A DNA stretch of 64,000 nucleotides, taken from contig JACPCS010000112.1 of NCBI GenBank assembly GCA_016184455.1, positions 18,180 to 82,179 of the forward strand. The letters run 5' to 3'. A program made the translations under genes and the position numbers. Below the pieces are notes generated by a model that worked only from the letters and a program-made list of their open reading frames with translations, searched no databases and had not been told where the DNA came from. Shown here piece after piece: positions 8,201 through 16,976 of this stretch. Position 1 is the first letter of the stretch. Each line of letters opens with the position of its first letter. The DNA comes from Acidobacteriota bacterium. Its GTDB lineage: Bacteria > Acidobacteriota > Vicinamibacteria > Vicinamibacterales > UBA2999.

Positions 8201-9189
8201 CCCACAGCGCGGCGCTTGCGCGGTGGGGCGCCAAGGCGTGCGAGCTGCCCTACATGACGCGCGACTTCTGGCGGATTCTCCGCGGCAGCGACTACTTTCA
8301 CTATCCCGACAACCCGGGCCGCTACTTTCGCGATCAGCGGTCCTACTTCGTCGATTTCCGCCACAAGGCGGCGTGGACAGGAGCGTACCGCGACGAGGTG
8401 CCGGTCCTCTTCGTGCCGACCCTCGGGCGGGACGTCGTCTTTCCCGGAATGGTCCTGCAATTCGGTCTCGGCGCCATCGACAGGTACATCGAGACCATGG
8501 ATCGCCGATACCGCGACGCCGCCCTCGCGGTCTACCGGTGGCTGGGTGCACACGTGCTGTCTGACGGGTCGTTCGACAACCTCGTGTCGCTGCTGCATGG
8601 GCGCCGGCGATACGTCTCCAGCAACAGCGCGATGGTGCAGGGCGAAGCGCTGTCGTTCCTCACGCGCGTCATTCGCCTCGACCTCGCGCCCTCCGAGGCG
8701 CACGCCAGGGCTCTTCTCACGCGCGTGCATCACAACTGCGTGCTGCCGATCGAGCGCGGCGGCACGGTGCGCTACGAAGGCGAGGACGTGTTTCTCTGCG
8801 AGTACTGCCGCACGGACGGTCAGGTGGTGCTGAACGGCTGGATCTTCGGGCTGTTCGGATTGCTCGACTACACGCGGATGACGGAGAGTCCGCACACGAC
8901 GCTGCTCATCGATCGCAGCATCGCGACGCTCGAGCGGCACCTCCCGGGGTTCATTCGTCCCGACGGCTGGTCGAACTACGACAACCGCGGACGGATCGCC
9001 TCCCCCGTGTATCAGCACACACACATCACGCTGCTGTCGTGCCTCGCCACGCTCATCGGGAGCGAGACGCTGCACGGCGCGGCGGAGGCTCTGCGCCGCG
9101 GCGACACGTGGTGGAACCGCGTGCGATACACCGCACTGAAGATTCGCGACCGGCTGGTCGACCCCGACGCGTATACCACCGCCGCATGA
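8197..9189 (+). CDS. D-glucuronyl C5-epimerase-like protein
   Basis: A 330 aa protein resembling the C-terminal catalytic domain of heparan glucuronyl C5-epimerase. Diagnostic pieces are VLNGWIFGLFGLLDYTRM near residue 210, FIRPDGWSNYDNRG, and a late YQHTHITLLSCLATL helix; an alpha/alpha toroid pattern runs throughout. Such enzymes flip D-glucuronate to L-iduronate in the polymer, or a related uronate. No signal peptide is visible, so it would act in the cytoplasm on lipid-linked precursor unless another route exists. The GTG start overlaps the glycosyltransferase stop. It fits the uronic acid theme set by the WlbA/B/C-like genes. The exact substrate is unknown. Confidence 0.7.
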   Translation: MTHSAALARWGAKACELPYMTRDFWRILRGSDYFHYPDNPGRYFRDQRSYFVDFRHKAAWTGAYRDEVPVLFVPTLGRDVVFPGMVLQFGLGAIDRYIETMDRRYRDAALAVYRWLGAHVLSDGSFDNLVSLLHGRRRYVSSNSAMVQGEALSFLTRVIRLDLAPSEAHARALLTRVHHNCVLPIERGGTVRYEGEDVFLCEYCRTDGQVVLNGWIFGLFGLLDYTRMTESPHTTLLIDRSIATLERHLPGFIRPDGWSNYDNRGRIASPVYQHTHITLLSCLATLIGSETLHGAAEALRRGDTWWNRVRYTALKIRDRLVDPDAYTTAA

Positions 9190-9917
9190 GCTGCAACTTC
9201 AGCATCGCCCACTACGAATCGACGCTGCGTGCGGCCCTCGCGCGCGGGTACCGCTTCGTGCGATTCGGCGACGAGACACCCGGAGCCGCCGTGCTGTACC
9301 TGCGCCACGACGTCAACTTTTCGCTCGCCCACGCCCGCCGCATGGCGTGTCTCGAGGCGGCGCTCGGCGTCCGGAGCGCGTACTTCGTGCAGTGCAACTC
9401 CCCCTTCTACAACCTCTGCGAGCCGGAGTCGCGCGAGGCCATCCTGCTGATCCATGCAGCCGGCCACGAGATCGGGCTGCACCTCGACGAGCGCTGCGCG
9501 GAAGACGACGAGGATCTGGAGGCATTCGCCGAGCGGATGTATTCGATCGCGTCGCCGATCATTCCCCTCGCGCGCGTCGTCTCGTTCCATCGTCCGACGG
9601 CGGCGGTGCTCGGGCGCACGCTCGAGGGATTCGTCAACACGTACGAGACGCGCTACGTCGGCGGAGCGCGCTACATCTCCGACAGCCGAAAGCAGTGGCG
9701 CGAAGGCTGCCTCTGCCAGGTGATCGCCGCCGGGCCCGACAGACTCCAGGCGCTCGTGCACCCCGAGTGGTGGAACGACGCCGACCGTCCGGCGGAGCTG
9801 ATCGGCCACGACATTCTCGAGACGCGCATCGAGCAGCTCCAGGCTTACATGGGCGCGAACTGCGCGCCGCTGCGCCTCATCATGCCCGCGCTCGCGTGCG
9901 CGCAGGGGCGCCGGTGA
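9186..9917 (+). CDS. Polysaccharide deacetylase-like protein
   Basis: A 243 aa protein starting ATGA over the previous stop. The N-terminal part holds VLYLRHDVNFSLAHARRMACLEAALGVRSAYFV, the metal-site RHDV pattern of NodB-fold polysaccharide deacetylases in O-antigen clusters, and HAAGHEIGLHLDE supplies the second motif with two histidines. RVVSFHRPT near residue 140 may give a further ligand and HPEWW lies toward the C-terminus. It may remove an N-acetyl group from a nucleotide sugar or from the repeat unit. No signal peptide is seen, so a cytoplasmic role is likely. Substrate is not predictable. Confidence 0.65.
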   Translation: MSCNFSIAHYESTLRAALARGYRFVRFGDETPGAAVLYLRHDVNFSLAHARRMACLEAALGVRSAYFVQCNSPFYNLCEPESREAILLIHAAGHEIGLHLDERCAEDDEDLEAFAERMYSIASPIIPLARVVSFHRPTAAVLGRTLEGFVNTYETRYVGGARYISDSRKQWREGCLCQVIAAGPDRLQALVHPEWWNDADRPAELIGHDILETRIEQLQAYMGANCAPLRLIMPALACAQGRR

Positions 9918-10894
9918 CCTCGATGCAGTACGCACAGCTCGCGGACGGGGCGCTTCGGGTCTCGCGGATCGGCTTCGGCTGCTGGCAGCTCGGCGGCCAC
10001 GGCTGGGGGCCGATCGACTCGCACACGGCGACCGCCGCGGTGCAGGCGGCGCTGGATCTGGGGATCACGCTCTTCGACACCGCCGACGTGTACGGGTTCG
10101 GCACGTCCGAGGAGCGTCTCTCGTACGCACTCGGCGCGCGCCGGCACGAGGTCGTGATCGCGACCAAGTTCGGCGTCCGGTGGAACGCCGGCGGCGCCGT
10201 CTGGCGGGACGTCAGTCTGGCGTGGCTCGACGAGGCGCTGCACGCGAGCCTTCGCCGGCTGCGGCTCGAGCGGATTCCGCTCTATCAGGTCCACTGGCCC
10301 GATGGCGTCACGCCGCTCGAAGCGGTCGTCGAGCGGCTCTCGCGATACATCGAAAGCGGGAAGGTCGGCGCGGTCGGCTGCTGCAACTGCACCCCCGCCG
10401 AGATTGCCCGCGTGGCCGCCGCCGGCCCGATTGTCTCCCTGCAGACGGCGTACAACGCCATCGATCGCGCCGCGGAAACCAGCGGCGTCTTCTCGGCCTG
10501 CGATGGCGCCCGCATTCCCGTGGTGACTCACAGCTCGCTCGCACAGGGCCTCTGCTCGGGCAACTACGGACCGGCCTCGACGTTTGCGGCCGACGATGTA
10601 CGCAGTCGGAGCCCGTACTTCAACGGCGCGTATGCCGCCAACATGGCGGTCGTTGCGAGGATGCGCGTCGTCGGCGACCGTCACGGCAAGGCGCCCGCCC
10701 AGGTGGCCCTCGGCTGGGTCCTGCGCAGCCCCCGCGTGGCCGCGGCGCTCGTCGGCATCAAGAGCGCGGCGCAGGTGCGGGAGAACGTCGGCGCGCTCTG
10801 GACGATGTCGGACGCCGAGTGGCACTACATCGCGGACGAAGGAGACGTCCTGGCACCCGGGCCGGCAGCAGCGCACGCGGGACACGCCCAATGA
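9914..10894 (+). CDS. Aldo/keto reductase (first copy)
   Basis: A 326 aa (beta/alpha)8 NAD(P)H oxidoreductase. GFGCWQLGG opens the barrel, LFDTADVYGFGTSEERL supplies the catalytic Asp and Tyr (D..DxYG), VIATKFG the lysine, and YQVHWPDG replaces the usual LHxP segment with a histidine retained. The C-terminus ALVGIKSAAQVRENV binds the NADP phosphate. The start is GTG at 9914 (overlap with the previous stop) or ATG at 9923. In sugar clusters such enzymes reduce keto-sugars; its place directly before the E1-type thiamine enzyme suggests it acts on that enzyme's product. Confidence 0.85.
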   Translation: MTSMQYAQLADGALRVSRIGFGCWQLGGHGWGPIDSHTATAAVQAALDLGITLFDTADVYGFGTSEERLSYALGARRHEVVIATKFGVRWNAGGAVWRDVSLAWLDEALHASLRRLRLERIPLYQVHWPDGVTPLEAVVERLSRYIESGKVGAVGCCNCTPAEIARVAAAGPIVSLQTAYNAIDRAAETSGVFSACDGARIPVVTHSSLAQGLCSGNYGPASTFAADDVRSRSPYFNGAYAANMAVVARMRVVGDRHGKAPAQVALGWVLRSPRVAAALVGIKSAAQVRENVGALWTMSDAEWHYIADEGDVLAPGPAAAHAGHAQ

Positions 10895-11871
10895 CGAACC
10901 ACCGGCTGGAGCTGTTGCGGGACCTCTACTCGAGGATGGTGACGATCCGTCTGGCCGAAGAGCGCCTGGCCGACCTCGTGACGGCGGGTGAGGTGGGTTG
11001 CCCGTGCCACCTGTACATCGGTCAGGAGGCGATCGCCGCCGGGGTCTGCGCCGCGCTCGAGACCGACGACACCGTCTGGGGCGGACACCGATCGCACGGG
11101 CACTATCTCGCCAAAGGCGGCGATCTCGGCGCGATGTTCGCGGAAATCTTCGGCAAGGTCCTCGGCTGCGCAGAGGGGCGCGGCGGCTCCATGCACCTCC
11201 TGGCGACCGACGTCGGCATTCTCGGCACCGTGCCGATCGTGGCAGCCACCATCCCGCTCGCCACCGGCGCGGCACTCGCCTCGAAGCTGCGGCGTGACGG
11301 CCGGGTGGCGATCGCCTTCTTCGGCGACGGTGCGATGGAAGAGGGACATTGCCACGAATCGATGAATCTCGCCGCGCTGTATGCGCTGCCCATCGTCTTC
11401 GTCTGTGAGAACAACTTCTACGCGAGCCACATGGCGCTCACCGGGCGCCGGGCGGCGGACAACCTCGTCACGGCGGCGGACGCGCACGCGATGCCCGGCG
11501 AGGTGGTGGATGGCAACGACGCGGTGGCGGTGTACGACGCCGCCGTGCGCGCGGTGGCGCGCGCCAGGGCTGGCGTGGGGCCGACGCTGCTCGAGTGCCG
11601 CACGTTCCGGTGGCGTGGCCACGTCGGGCCGTCCTGGGACATGGACGTGGGCGTGAAGCGGCGCGACGAGCTGCAGCAGTGGCTCGACCGCGACCCGATT
11701 CGACTGCTGCGTCGCGTCATGGAGTCTGCGGGCGTCGCTGGGGCGGCGTTCGACGAGGTCGACGAGCGCGTCCGCGCGGAGATTCGGGCGGCGGAGGCGT
11801 TCGCGCGGAGCGCGCCGTGTCCGCCGGCCGACGAGCTCGACACGCACGTGTATGCCACGGGGGCGCGGTGA
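10891..11871 (+). CDS. Thiamine-dependent E1 component, alpha subunit
   Basis: A 326 aa alpha subunit of the pyruvate/acetoin dehydrogenase E1 family. The thiamine pyrophosphate motif is FFGDGAMEEGHCHESMNLAALYALPIVFVCENN (GDG...NN), preceded by GHRSHGHYLAKGGD and GRGGSMHL. No E2 lipoyl transferase or E3 dehydrogenase gene is anywhere in the window, so it is unlikely to feed central metabolism. With its beta partner it could instead form hydroxyethyl-thiamine from a 2-keto acid and pass the two-carbon unit to a keto-sugar, as thiamine enzymes do in branched-sugar biosynthesis. That role is inferred from context. It overlaps the reductase by ATGA. Confidence 0.85.
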   Translation: MTNHRLELLRDLYSRMVTIRLAEERLADLVTAGEVGCPCHLYIGQEAIAAGVCAALETDDTVWGGHRSHGHYLAKGGDLGAMFAEIFGKVLGCAEGRGGSMHLLATDVGILGTVPIVAATIPLATGAALASKLRRDGRVAIAFFGDGAMEEGHCHESMNLAALYALPIVFVCENNFYASHMALTGRRAADNLVTAADAHAMPGEVVDGNDAVAVYDAAVRAVARARAGVGPTLLECRTFRWRGHVGPSWDMDVGVKRRDELQQWLDRDPIRLLRRVMESAGVAGAAFDEVDERVRAEIRAAEAFARSAPCPPADELDTHVYATGAR

Positions 11872-11872
11872 C

Positions 11873-12880
11873 ATGCGGACGCTGACCTACGCGGCCGCCA
11901 TTCGCGAGGCGTTCGCACAGCTGCTCGAGGCCGATCCGCGCGTCTTCGTCATCGGTCAGGGATTGTGGAGCCCCTGGTACGTGGGTCAGAGCATGACCGG
12001 CCTCGACGTGGAGTTCGGACGCGAGCGGATTCTCGACTCGCCGGTGGCGGAAAACGCGACCACCGGAGCCGCCGTCGGCGCCGCCCTGGCGGGAATGCGG
12101 CCCATCGTCGTGCACCCGCGCATGGACTTCATGCTCCTCGCCGTCGACCCGATCGTGAACCAGGCGGCGAACTGGTCGTACATGTTCGCCGGCAAGGTGC
12201 CCGCCCCCGTCGTCATTCGCGGCATCATCAACCGCGGCGGCGAGCAGGCGGCCCAGCACTCCCAGGCGCTGCAGGCGATGTTCATGCACGTGCCCGGCCT
12301 CAAGATCGTGATGCCGAGCACGCCGTACGACGCCAAGGGCCTCCTCATCGCGGCCGTGAACGACGGCAATCCAGTCCTGTACATCGACGATCGGTGGCTG
12401 TACGAGGCCGCCGGACCCGTGCCCGAGGAGATGTATCAGGTGCCGATCGGGTCGGGGGTCGTCCGCCGGCCGGGAACGGACCTCACGGTCGTGGCGAGCT
12501 CGTACGTGGCCGCACAGGCCGTCGAGGCGGCCCGCACGCTCGAGGCGCGGGGGTTCGATCCCGAGGTGATCGACCTGCGCTCGATCAAGCCGTGGGATCG
12601 CGAGCTGGTCTTCGCCTCGATCCGGAAGACGTCGCGGCTGCTCGTCGTCGACGGCGCGTGGAAGACCTGCGGCGTCGCCGCGGAGATCGCCGCCGCGGCC
12701 GCCGAGCACGTCTTCGAGCATCTGTCGGCGCCGGTCGCGCGGTTGACCCTCCCCGACGCCCCCGCGCCGATGAGCAGGCCGCTCGAGCGTGCGTACTACA
12801 TCCACGCGCCGCGGATCGTCGAGGCCGTGGAGCATCTGATGGCGAGCCGCCGCCCGCAGCGCGCGCTCGTGCTCTCATGA
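11873..12880 (+). CDS. Thiamine-dependent E1 component, beta subunit
   Basis: A 335 aa beta subunit, starting two bases after the alpha stop. SPVAENATTGAAVGAALAG contains the glutamate that activates the thiamine ring, MDFMLLAVDPIVNQAANWSYM and GGEQAAQHSQ the conserved His-containing loop, and VLYIDDRWLY the substrate-side strand that in dehydrogenases reads FxExKxLY. The transketolase C-terminal domain follows (VVASSYVAAQAVEAA ... DLRSIKPWD). Replacement of the acidic and lysine residues in that strand suggests a substrate different from pyruvate dehydrogenase. Works with the alpha subunit as an alpha2beta2 enzyme. Confidence 0.85.
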   Translation: MRTLTYAAAIREAFAQLLEADPRVFVIGQGLWSPWYVGQSMTGLDVEFGRERILDSPVAENATTGAAVGAALAGMRPIVVHPRMDFMLLAVDPIVNQAANWSYMFAGKVPAPVVIRGIINRGGEQAAQHSQALQAMFMHVPGLKIVMPSTPYDAKGLLIAAVNDGNPVLYIDDRWLYEAAGPVPEEMYQVPIGSGVVRRPGTDLTVVASSYVAAQAVEAARTLEARGFDPEVIDLRSIKPWDRELVFASIRKTSRLLVVDGAWKTCGVAAEIAAAAAEHVFEHLSAPVARLTLPDAPAPMSRPLERAYYIHAPRIVEAVEHLMASRRPQRALVLS

Positions 12881-13821
12881 CGTCGGCCGAACGCATTCTC
12901 GTGACCGGCGGCGCGGGCTACATCGGCTCCGTGCTGGTGGGGCATCTTCTGCGCCGCGGCTATCGGGTGACCGTCCTGGACAATCTGCTCTACGGGCAAA
13001 CCAGCCTGCTTCAGTACTGCGGATCGGCGGGGTTCGAGTTCGTTCGAGGCGATGCCCGCGACGAGGACGTGCTCCGGCCGCTCGTCGCGCGTCACGACAC
13101 GTTGATTCCGCTGGCGGCGATCGTCGGCATGCCGGCGTGCACGCGCGACCCCATCCAGGCGCGCACGGTGAACGTCGATGCGATTGCGGCGCTGAACCGC
13201 CTGCGCAGCCGCGCGCAGCGCGTCGTCTATCCGTGCACCAACAGCGGCTACGGAAGCAAGTCGGGCGAGATGCACTGCACGGAGGAGACGCCGCTCGAGC
13301 CGGTCTCGCTCTACGGCGTCACGAAGGTCGAGGCGGAGCGGCTGCTTCTCGACAGCCCGAACACGATCACGCTCCGGCTCGCCACGGTCTTCGGCGTGTC
13401 GCCTCGCATGCGGCTCGATCTGCTCGTGAACGACTTCACCTATCGCGCGGTCCGCGACCGGGTGCTGCTGCTGTACGAGAAGCATTTCAAGCGGAACTAC
13501 GTGCACATCGACGACGTGTGCGAGGCGTTCTGCCATGTGCTGGAACGCTTCGAGACCATGTGCGGCCGGCCGTACAACGTCGGCCTCGACGCCGCGAATC
13601 TCTCGAAGGAAGAGCTGGCGCTCAAGATTCGGGAGCACGTCCCCGACCTGGTCATCCAGAACGGGTGCACCGGTTCTGATCCCGACCGGCGCAATTACAT
13701 CGTGTCGAACGAGCGCATCCGGCGGCACGGGTTCGAGCCGTGGCGGACGCTCGACCAGGGCATCCGCGAGCTGCTGACCGCGGTCCGCATGCTGCCGATG
13801 TCGCCCTTCCACAACGCCTGA
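12877..13821 (+). CDS. NAD-dependent sugar epimerase/dehydratase (extended SDR)
   Basis: A 314 aa extended short-chain dehydrogenase. The nucleotide turn is TGGAGYIGSVLVGHLL, the active-site Ser/Thr lies in CTNSGYGSKSGE and the catalytic pair is YGVTK. Cysteine-rich spots (PACTRD, MHCTEE, NGCTGSD) are unusual for the family but not obviously a metal site. It starts ATGA over the E1 beta stop. It probably epimerises, reduces or dehydrates a nucleotide sugar in the unusual-sugar branch. The substrate is unknown. Confidence 0.85.
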   Translation: MTSAERILVTGGAGYIGSVLVGHLLRRGYRVTVLDNLLYGQTSLLQYCGSAGFEFVRGDARDEDVLRPLVARHDTLIPLAAIVGMPACTRDPIQARTVNVDAIAALNRLRSRAQRVVYPCTNSGYGSKSGEMHCTEETPLEPVSLYGVTKVEAERLLLDSPNTITLRLATVFGVSPRMRLDLLVNDFTYRAVRDRVLLLYEKHFKRNYVHIDDVCEAFCHVLERFETMCGRPYNVGLDAANLSKEELALKIREHVPDLVIQNGCTGSDPDRRNYIVSNERIRRHGFEPWRTLDQGIRELLTAVRMLPMSPFHNA

Positions 13822-13832
13822 CAGGTCACCAC

Positions 13833-14906
13833 ATGATCATCAGCCGCACGCCGTATCGCATCTCCTTCTTCGGAGGAGGCACGGACTATCCGGCCTGGTA
13901 CCGGCGCCACGGCGGTGCCGTCCTGGGGGCGACCATCAACAAGTACAGCTATCTGAGTTGCCGGTACCTGCCGCCGTTCTTCGAGCACCGGACCCGCATC
14001 GTCTATCGCCAGATCGAGAACGTCAAGACCGTCGACGAGATCGCGCATCCAGCCGTCCGCGAAGTGCTCCGGTACCTGGGGATGACTCGTGGCGTCGAGA
14101 TCCATCACGACGGCGACCTTCCGGCGCGCAGTGGCGTCGGGTCGAGCTCCGCGTTCACGGTCGGGCTGATGAACGCCTTGTACGCGCTCAAAGGCGTCAT
14201 TCCGACCAGGGAGCGGCTCGCACAGGAGAGCATCTTCATCGAGCAGCACATCCTGAAGGAACACGTCGGGTGCCAGGACCAGGTCCTGGCCGCCTACGGC
14301 GGCGTGAACCATATCGACTTCGCCCCTGGCGGCGAAATCCAAGTGCGGCCGATCACGCTCAAGCCGGACCGCCTGAAGCTGCTCAACTCACACCTGATGT
14401 TGTTCTTTACCGGCCTCCATCGCACCGCCTCCGATGTGGCGGCCACCTACACGGCATCCCTCGTCGACAAGGAACCGGAGATGAAGGCGATCGCCGCGAT
14501 GGTACCAGAGGCTCTTGCCATCCTCACCTCGGAACGGAGTCTCAACGACTTCGGACGGTTGCTCGATGAGGGGTGGCGCGCGAAGCGAAGTCTGAGCGCT
14601 ACCGTCACGAACGGGCGGATCGAAGAGATCTACCGCGAGGCACGTTGCGCTGGCGCGATCGGCGGCAAACTCATCGGCGCCGGCGGCGGGGGCTTCATGC
14701 TGCTGTTCGCTCCACCGGAGGCGCACGCACAGGTCCGTGACCGGCTGCGCGCGCTCACCTATGTCCCGTTCACATTCGAGTTCCGCGGCAGCCAGGTGAT
14801 CTTCTTCGACCCCGAGGAAGACTTGTCGGAAGAGGAGCGGCAGCGCGACGTCTCCGCCCGAGGCGTGCTCGCGACGGTCGCGGACAACGGTGTCGAATAT
14901 GTCTGA
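13833..14906 (+). CDS. hddA: GHMP kinase, D-glycero-D-manno-heptose 7-phosphate kinase-like
   Basis: A 357 aa GHMP-family kinase. ISRTPYRISFFGGGTDYPAW opens the substrate site, PARSGVGSSSAFTVGLMNAL is the GHMP phosphate loop, and KLIGAGGGGFMLLF is the C-terminal glycine-rich motif. The FFGGGTDYP and GVGSSSAF pattern is the one seen in HddA, which makes heptose 1,7-bisphosphate on the GDP-heptose route. A GmhB-like phosphatase, the next enzyme on that route, closes the same operon at 35743. GmhA and the guanylyltransferase HddC are not in the window. A GDP-fucose or L-glycero kinase relative is the main alternative. Confidence 0.8.
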   Translation: MIISRTPYRISFFGGGTDYPAWYRRHGGAVLGATINKYSYLSCRYLPPFFEHRTRIVYRQIENVKTVDEIAHPAVREVLRYLGMTRGVEIHHDGDLPARSGVGSSSAFTVGLMNALYALKGVIPTRERLAQESIFIEQHILKEHVGCQDQVLAAYGGVNHIDFAPGGEIQVRPITLKPDRLKLLNSHLMLFFTGLHRTASDVAATYTASLVDKEPEMKAIAAMVPEALAILTSERSLNDFGRLLDEGWRAKRSLSATVTNGRIEEIYREARCAGAIGGKLIGAGGGGFMLLFAPPEAHAQVRDRLRALTYVPFTFEFRGSQVIFFDPEEDLSEEERQRDVSARGVLATVADNGVEYV

Positions 14907-16038
14907 CTATCGAGTCACGTTCGGTGATGTCGTGATCGGTGACACCGCGCGGCGATACCTCAACGCCGCGCTCGGCCGTAACTGGGTGTCCGAGGGAGCG
15001 AACGTGCGGCTGTTCGAGCAGCGCTTCGCGGCCAGGTTCGGCTATCACGCAGCGGTCGCCACGAGTTCCGGTACCGACGCTGGCCTGGTGGCGATGGCCG
15101 CGCTGCACGATCTCGGCGCCAGCCGCGGCGACGAGGTGATCACGCCCGCCCTGGCATTCGCGGCGACGGCAAATTGCATTCTCGCAGCTGGCTTCGTGCC
15201 GCGGTTCGTCGACGTGGAGCTCGAGACGCTGAACATCGATCCACGCCGCATCGAGGCGACCATCACACCGCGCAGCCGCGCCATCCAGGTGGTGCACACG
15301 ATGGGCAAACCCTGTCGCATGGACGAGATTCTCGAGATCGCGCGCGCGCACCGCTTGTCCGTCATCGAAGACTGCTGCGAGGCGCACGGCGCGACGCTCG
15401 ACGGTGCGCTCGTTGGGTCGTTCGGCATGGCCGGCCTCTTCAGCTTCTACGCCGCGCATCTGATCTGCAGCGGCGAGGGCGGGATGATCGTGACCGGGTC
15501 GCCCGACGTCGCGGCTCTGTGCCGGTCGATCCGCACGCACGGCCGTCGCGATGGCGCGCTGTACTTCGACTTCGATCGAATCGGGTTCAATTCGAAGATG
15601 AACGACCTCGAGGCGGCCGTTGGCCTCGAGGGCCTCGAGGCGTTCGATGAGACGTTCGCCATCCGCCGGCGCCACTGGGCGCGGCTGCACGAGATGCTCC
15701 GTGACCTGGAAGAGCGGCTGATGCTGTATCCCGATGGTCCTGGAGAGACGGTCGCGCCGCACGCCTTCCCCCTCGTCTTGAGGGACGCCGAACGGATTGA
15801 CGGCCTGTATGCACACCTAGAGCGTCACGGAATCCAGTGCAAGACGCTCTTCGGCTCGCTGCCGACACAGCACCGGGCGTTTCGGTTTCTCGGCTACCGC
15901 GAAGGCGACTTTCCGGTCGCGGAGCGGATCGGTCGCAGTGGCCTGCACTTTGGTCTGCACCAGTACCTGACCGATGCAGATGTCGAGTTCATCGCGGACA
16001 CCGTGTCCCGGCATTTTGCGCTCACCCGTTCAGCATGA
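14899..16038 (+). CDS. DegT-family sugar 3-dehydratase-like enzyme with His in place of the PLP lysine
   Basis: A 379 aa fold-type I PLP protein. Where sugar aminotransferases have SFYPxK, this reads SFYAAHLICSGEGG: His187 occupies the lysine position. The same change defines ColD (GDP-4-keto-6-deoxymannose 3-dehydratase) and RfbH/E1, which remove the C3 hydroxyl instead of transaminating. VIEDCCEAHGA supplies the PLP-ring aspartate, and SSGTDAGLVA the phosphate loop. RfbH also needs an iron-sulphur cluster; the length here is nearer ColD, which does not. Start ATG at 14899 overlaps the kinase stop by 8 bases; a GTG at 14890 is in frame. It probably yields a 3-deoxy-4-keto sugar, a good acceptor for a thiamine enzyme. 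Confidence 0.8.
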   Translation: MSDYRVTFGDVVIGDTARRYLNAALGRNWVSEGANVRLFEQRFAARFGYHAAVATSSGTDAGLVAMAALHDLGASRGDEVITPALAFAATANCILAAGFVPRFVDVELETLNIDPRRIEATITPRSRAIQVVHTMGKPCRMDEILEIARAHRLSVIEDCCEAHGATLDGALVGSFGMAGLFSFYAAHLICSGEGGMIVTGSPDVAALCRSIRTHGRRDGALYFDFDRIGFNSKMNDLEAAVGLEGLEAFDETFAIRRRHWARLHEMLRDLEERLMLYPDGPGETVAPHAFPLVLRDAERIDGLYAHLERHGIQCKTLFGSLPTQHRAFRFLGYREGDFPVAERIGRSGLHFGLHQYLTDADVEFIADTVSRHFALTRSA

Positions 16039-16976
16039 TGGACGTTGCGAGCCGCGTCTTCGTCGCTGGTGCCGAAACGCCGATCGGGAGCGCCATTGTG
16101 GCGGCGCTGCGGCGGCGCGGATACACGCGCGTGTTCGGCGACGACGTATCGGAAGCAGCCCTGACCGATCCCGCAGCCGTCGACCGCTCGTTCCGGCGAG
16201 TCCATCCGGAGTACGTGTTTCAGGCCGCGGGCCGGAGTGGCGGCATCGCATTGAACCAGCGCGATCCGGCGGACCTGATGATCCACAACCTCCGCGTCAC
16301 GCTGACGGTGCTGGACGCCGCGCGCACGCACGGCGTGCGAAAGCTCCTGTACATCGGCAGCTCGTGCGCCTATCCGAAGGCGTGCCCGCAGCCGATGCGG
16401 CCGGACGCACTCATGACGGGCCCACTGGAGTGGACGAGCGAGTACTACGCGACGGCGAAGCTCACCGGCATCCGCCTCTGCCAGGCGTACCGCCGGCAGT
16501 ACGGGGCGCCCTTCATTGCCGCCATTCCGGCGAATCCCTTCGGCCCCGAGGATCACTTCGACGATGAGAACAGCCACGTGATCGCGGCGCTCATCCGCCG
16601 GATGCACGAGGCGAAGGCCAGCGGCGCGCCGACGGTCGCCGTGTGGGGCAGCGGGGCGCCGCGACGTGATTTCCTCTACGCGGACGACCTCGGCGACGCC
16701 TGCGTCTTCGTGCTGCGCCACTACGACGGGCTCGACCCGATCAACGTCGGCTCGGGTACGGACACCTCGATCGCGGAGGTCGCGCAGCTGGTCCGCGAGG
16801 TCGTCGGCTACGCCGGCCGGCTCGAATTCGATGCGACGCGGCCCGACGGCATGCCCCTGAAGCTGCTCGACGTCGCACCGCTCCTGGCGCTGGGGTGGCG
16901 GCCCAGGGTTCCGCTGCGCGACGCCATCCAATTCACCTACGACGCCTTCCTGGCTGTGCAACCGGTGCTGCAATGA
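16035..16976 (+). CDS. GDP-L-fucose synthase-like epimerase/reductase
   Basis: A 313 aa extended SDR close to GDP-4-keto-6-deoxymannose epimerase-reductase (Fcl). SSCAYPKACPQPM, the SEYYATAK catalytic Tyr-Lys and GIRLCQAYRRQYG...IPANPFGPEDHFD match that family's SSCxYPK ... YxxAK ... PxNxYGPxDxF series. The nucleotide turn is GAETPIGSAIVAAL. It reduces or epimerises a GDP-4-keto sugar and here may act on a heptose derivative because of the adjacent heptose kinase. Starts ATGATG overlapping the DegT stop. Confidence 0.8.
   Translation: MMDVASRVFVAGAETPIGSAIVAALRRRGYTRVFGDDVSEAALTDPAAVDRSFRRVHPEYVFQAAGRSGGIALNQRDPADLMIHNLRVTLTVLDAARTHGVRKLLYIGSSCAYPKACPQPMRPDALMTGPLEWTSEYYATAKLTGIRLCQAYRRQYGAPFIAAIPANPFGPEDHFDDENSHVIAALIRRMHEAKASGAPTVAVWGSGAPRRDFLYADDLGDACVFVLRHYDGLDPINVGSGTDTSIAEVAQLVREVVGYAGRLEFDATRPDGMPLKLLDVAPLLALGWRPRVPLRDAIQFTYDAFLAVQPVLQ

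Noticed and set aside
10891..12880. E1 pair as part of a pyruvate or branched-chain dehydrogenase complex
   Set aside because: No E2 or E3 gene is near, and the neighbours are all sugar-modifying enzymes; kept only as an alternative.
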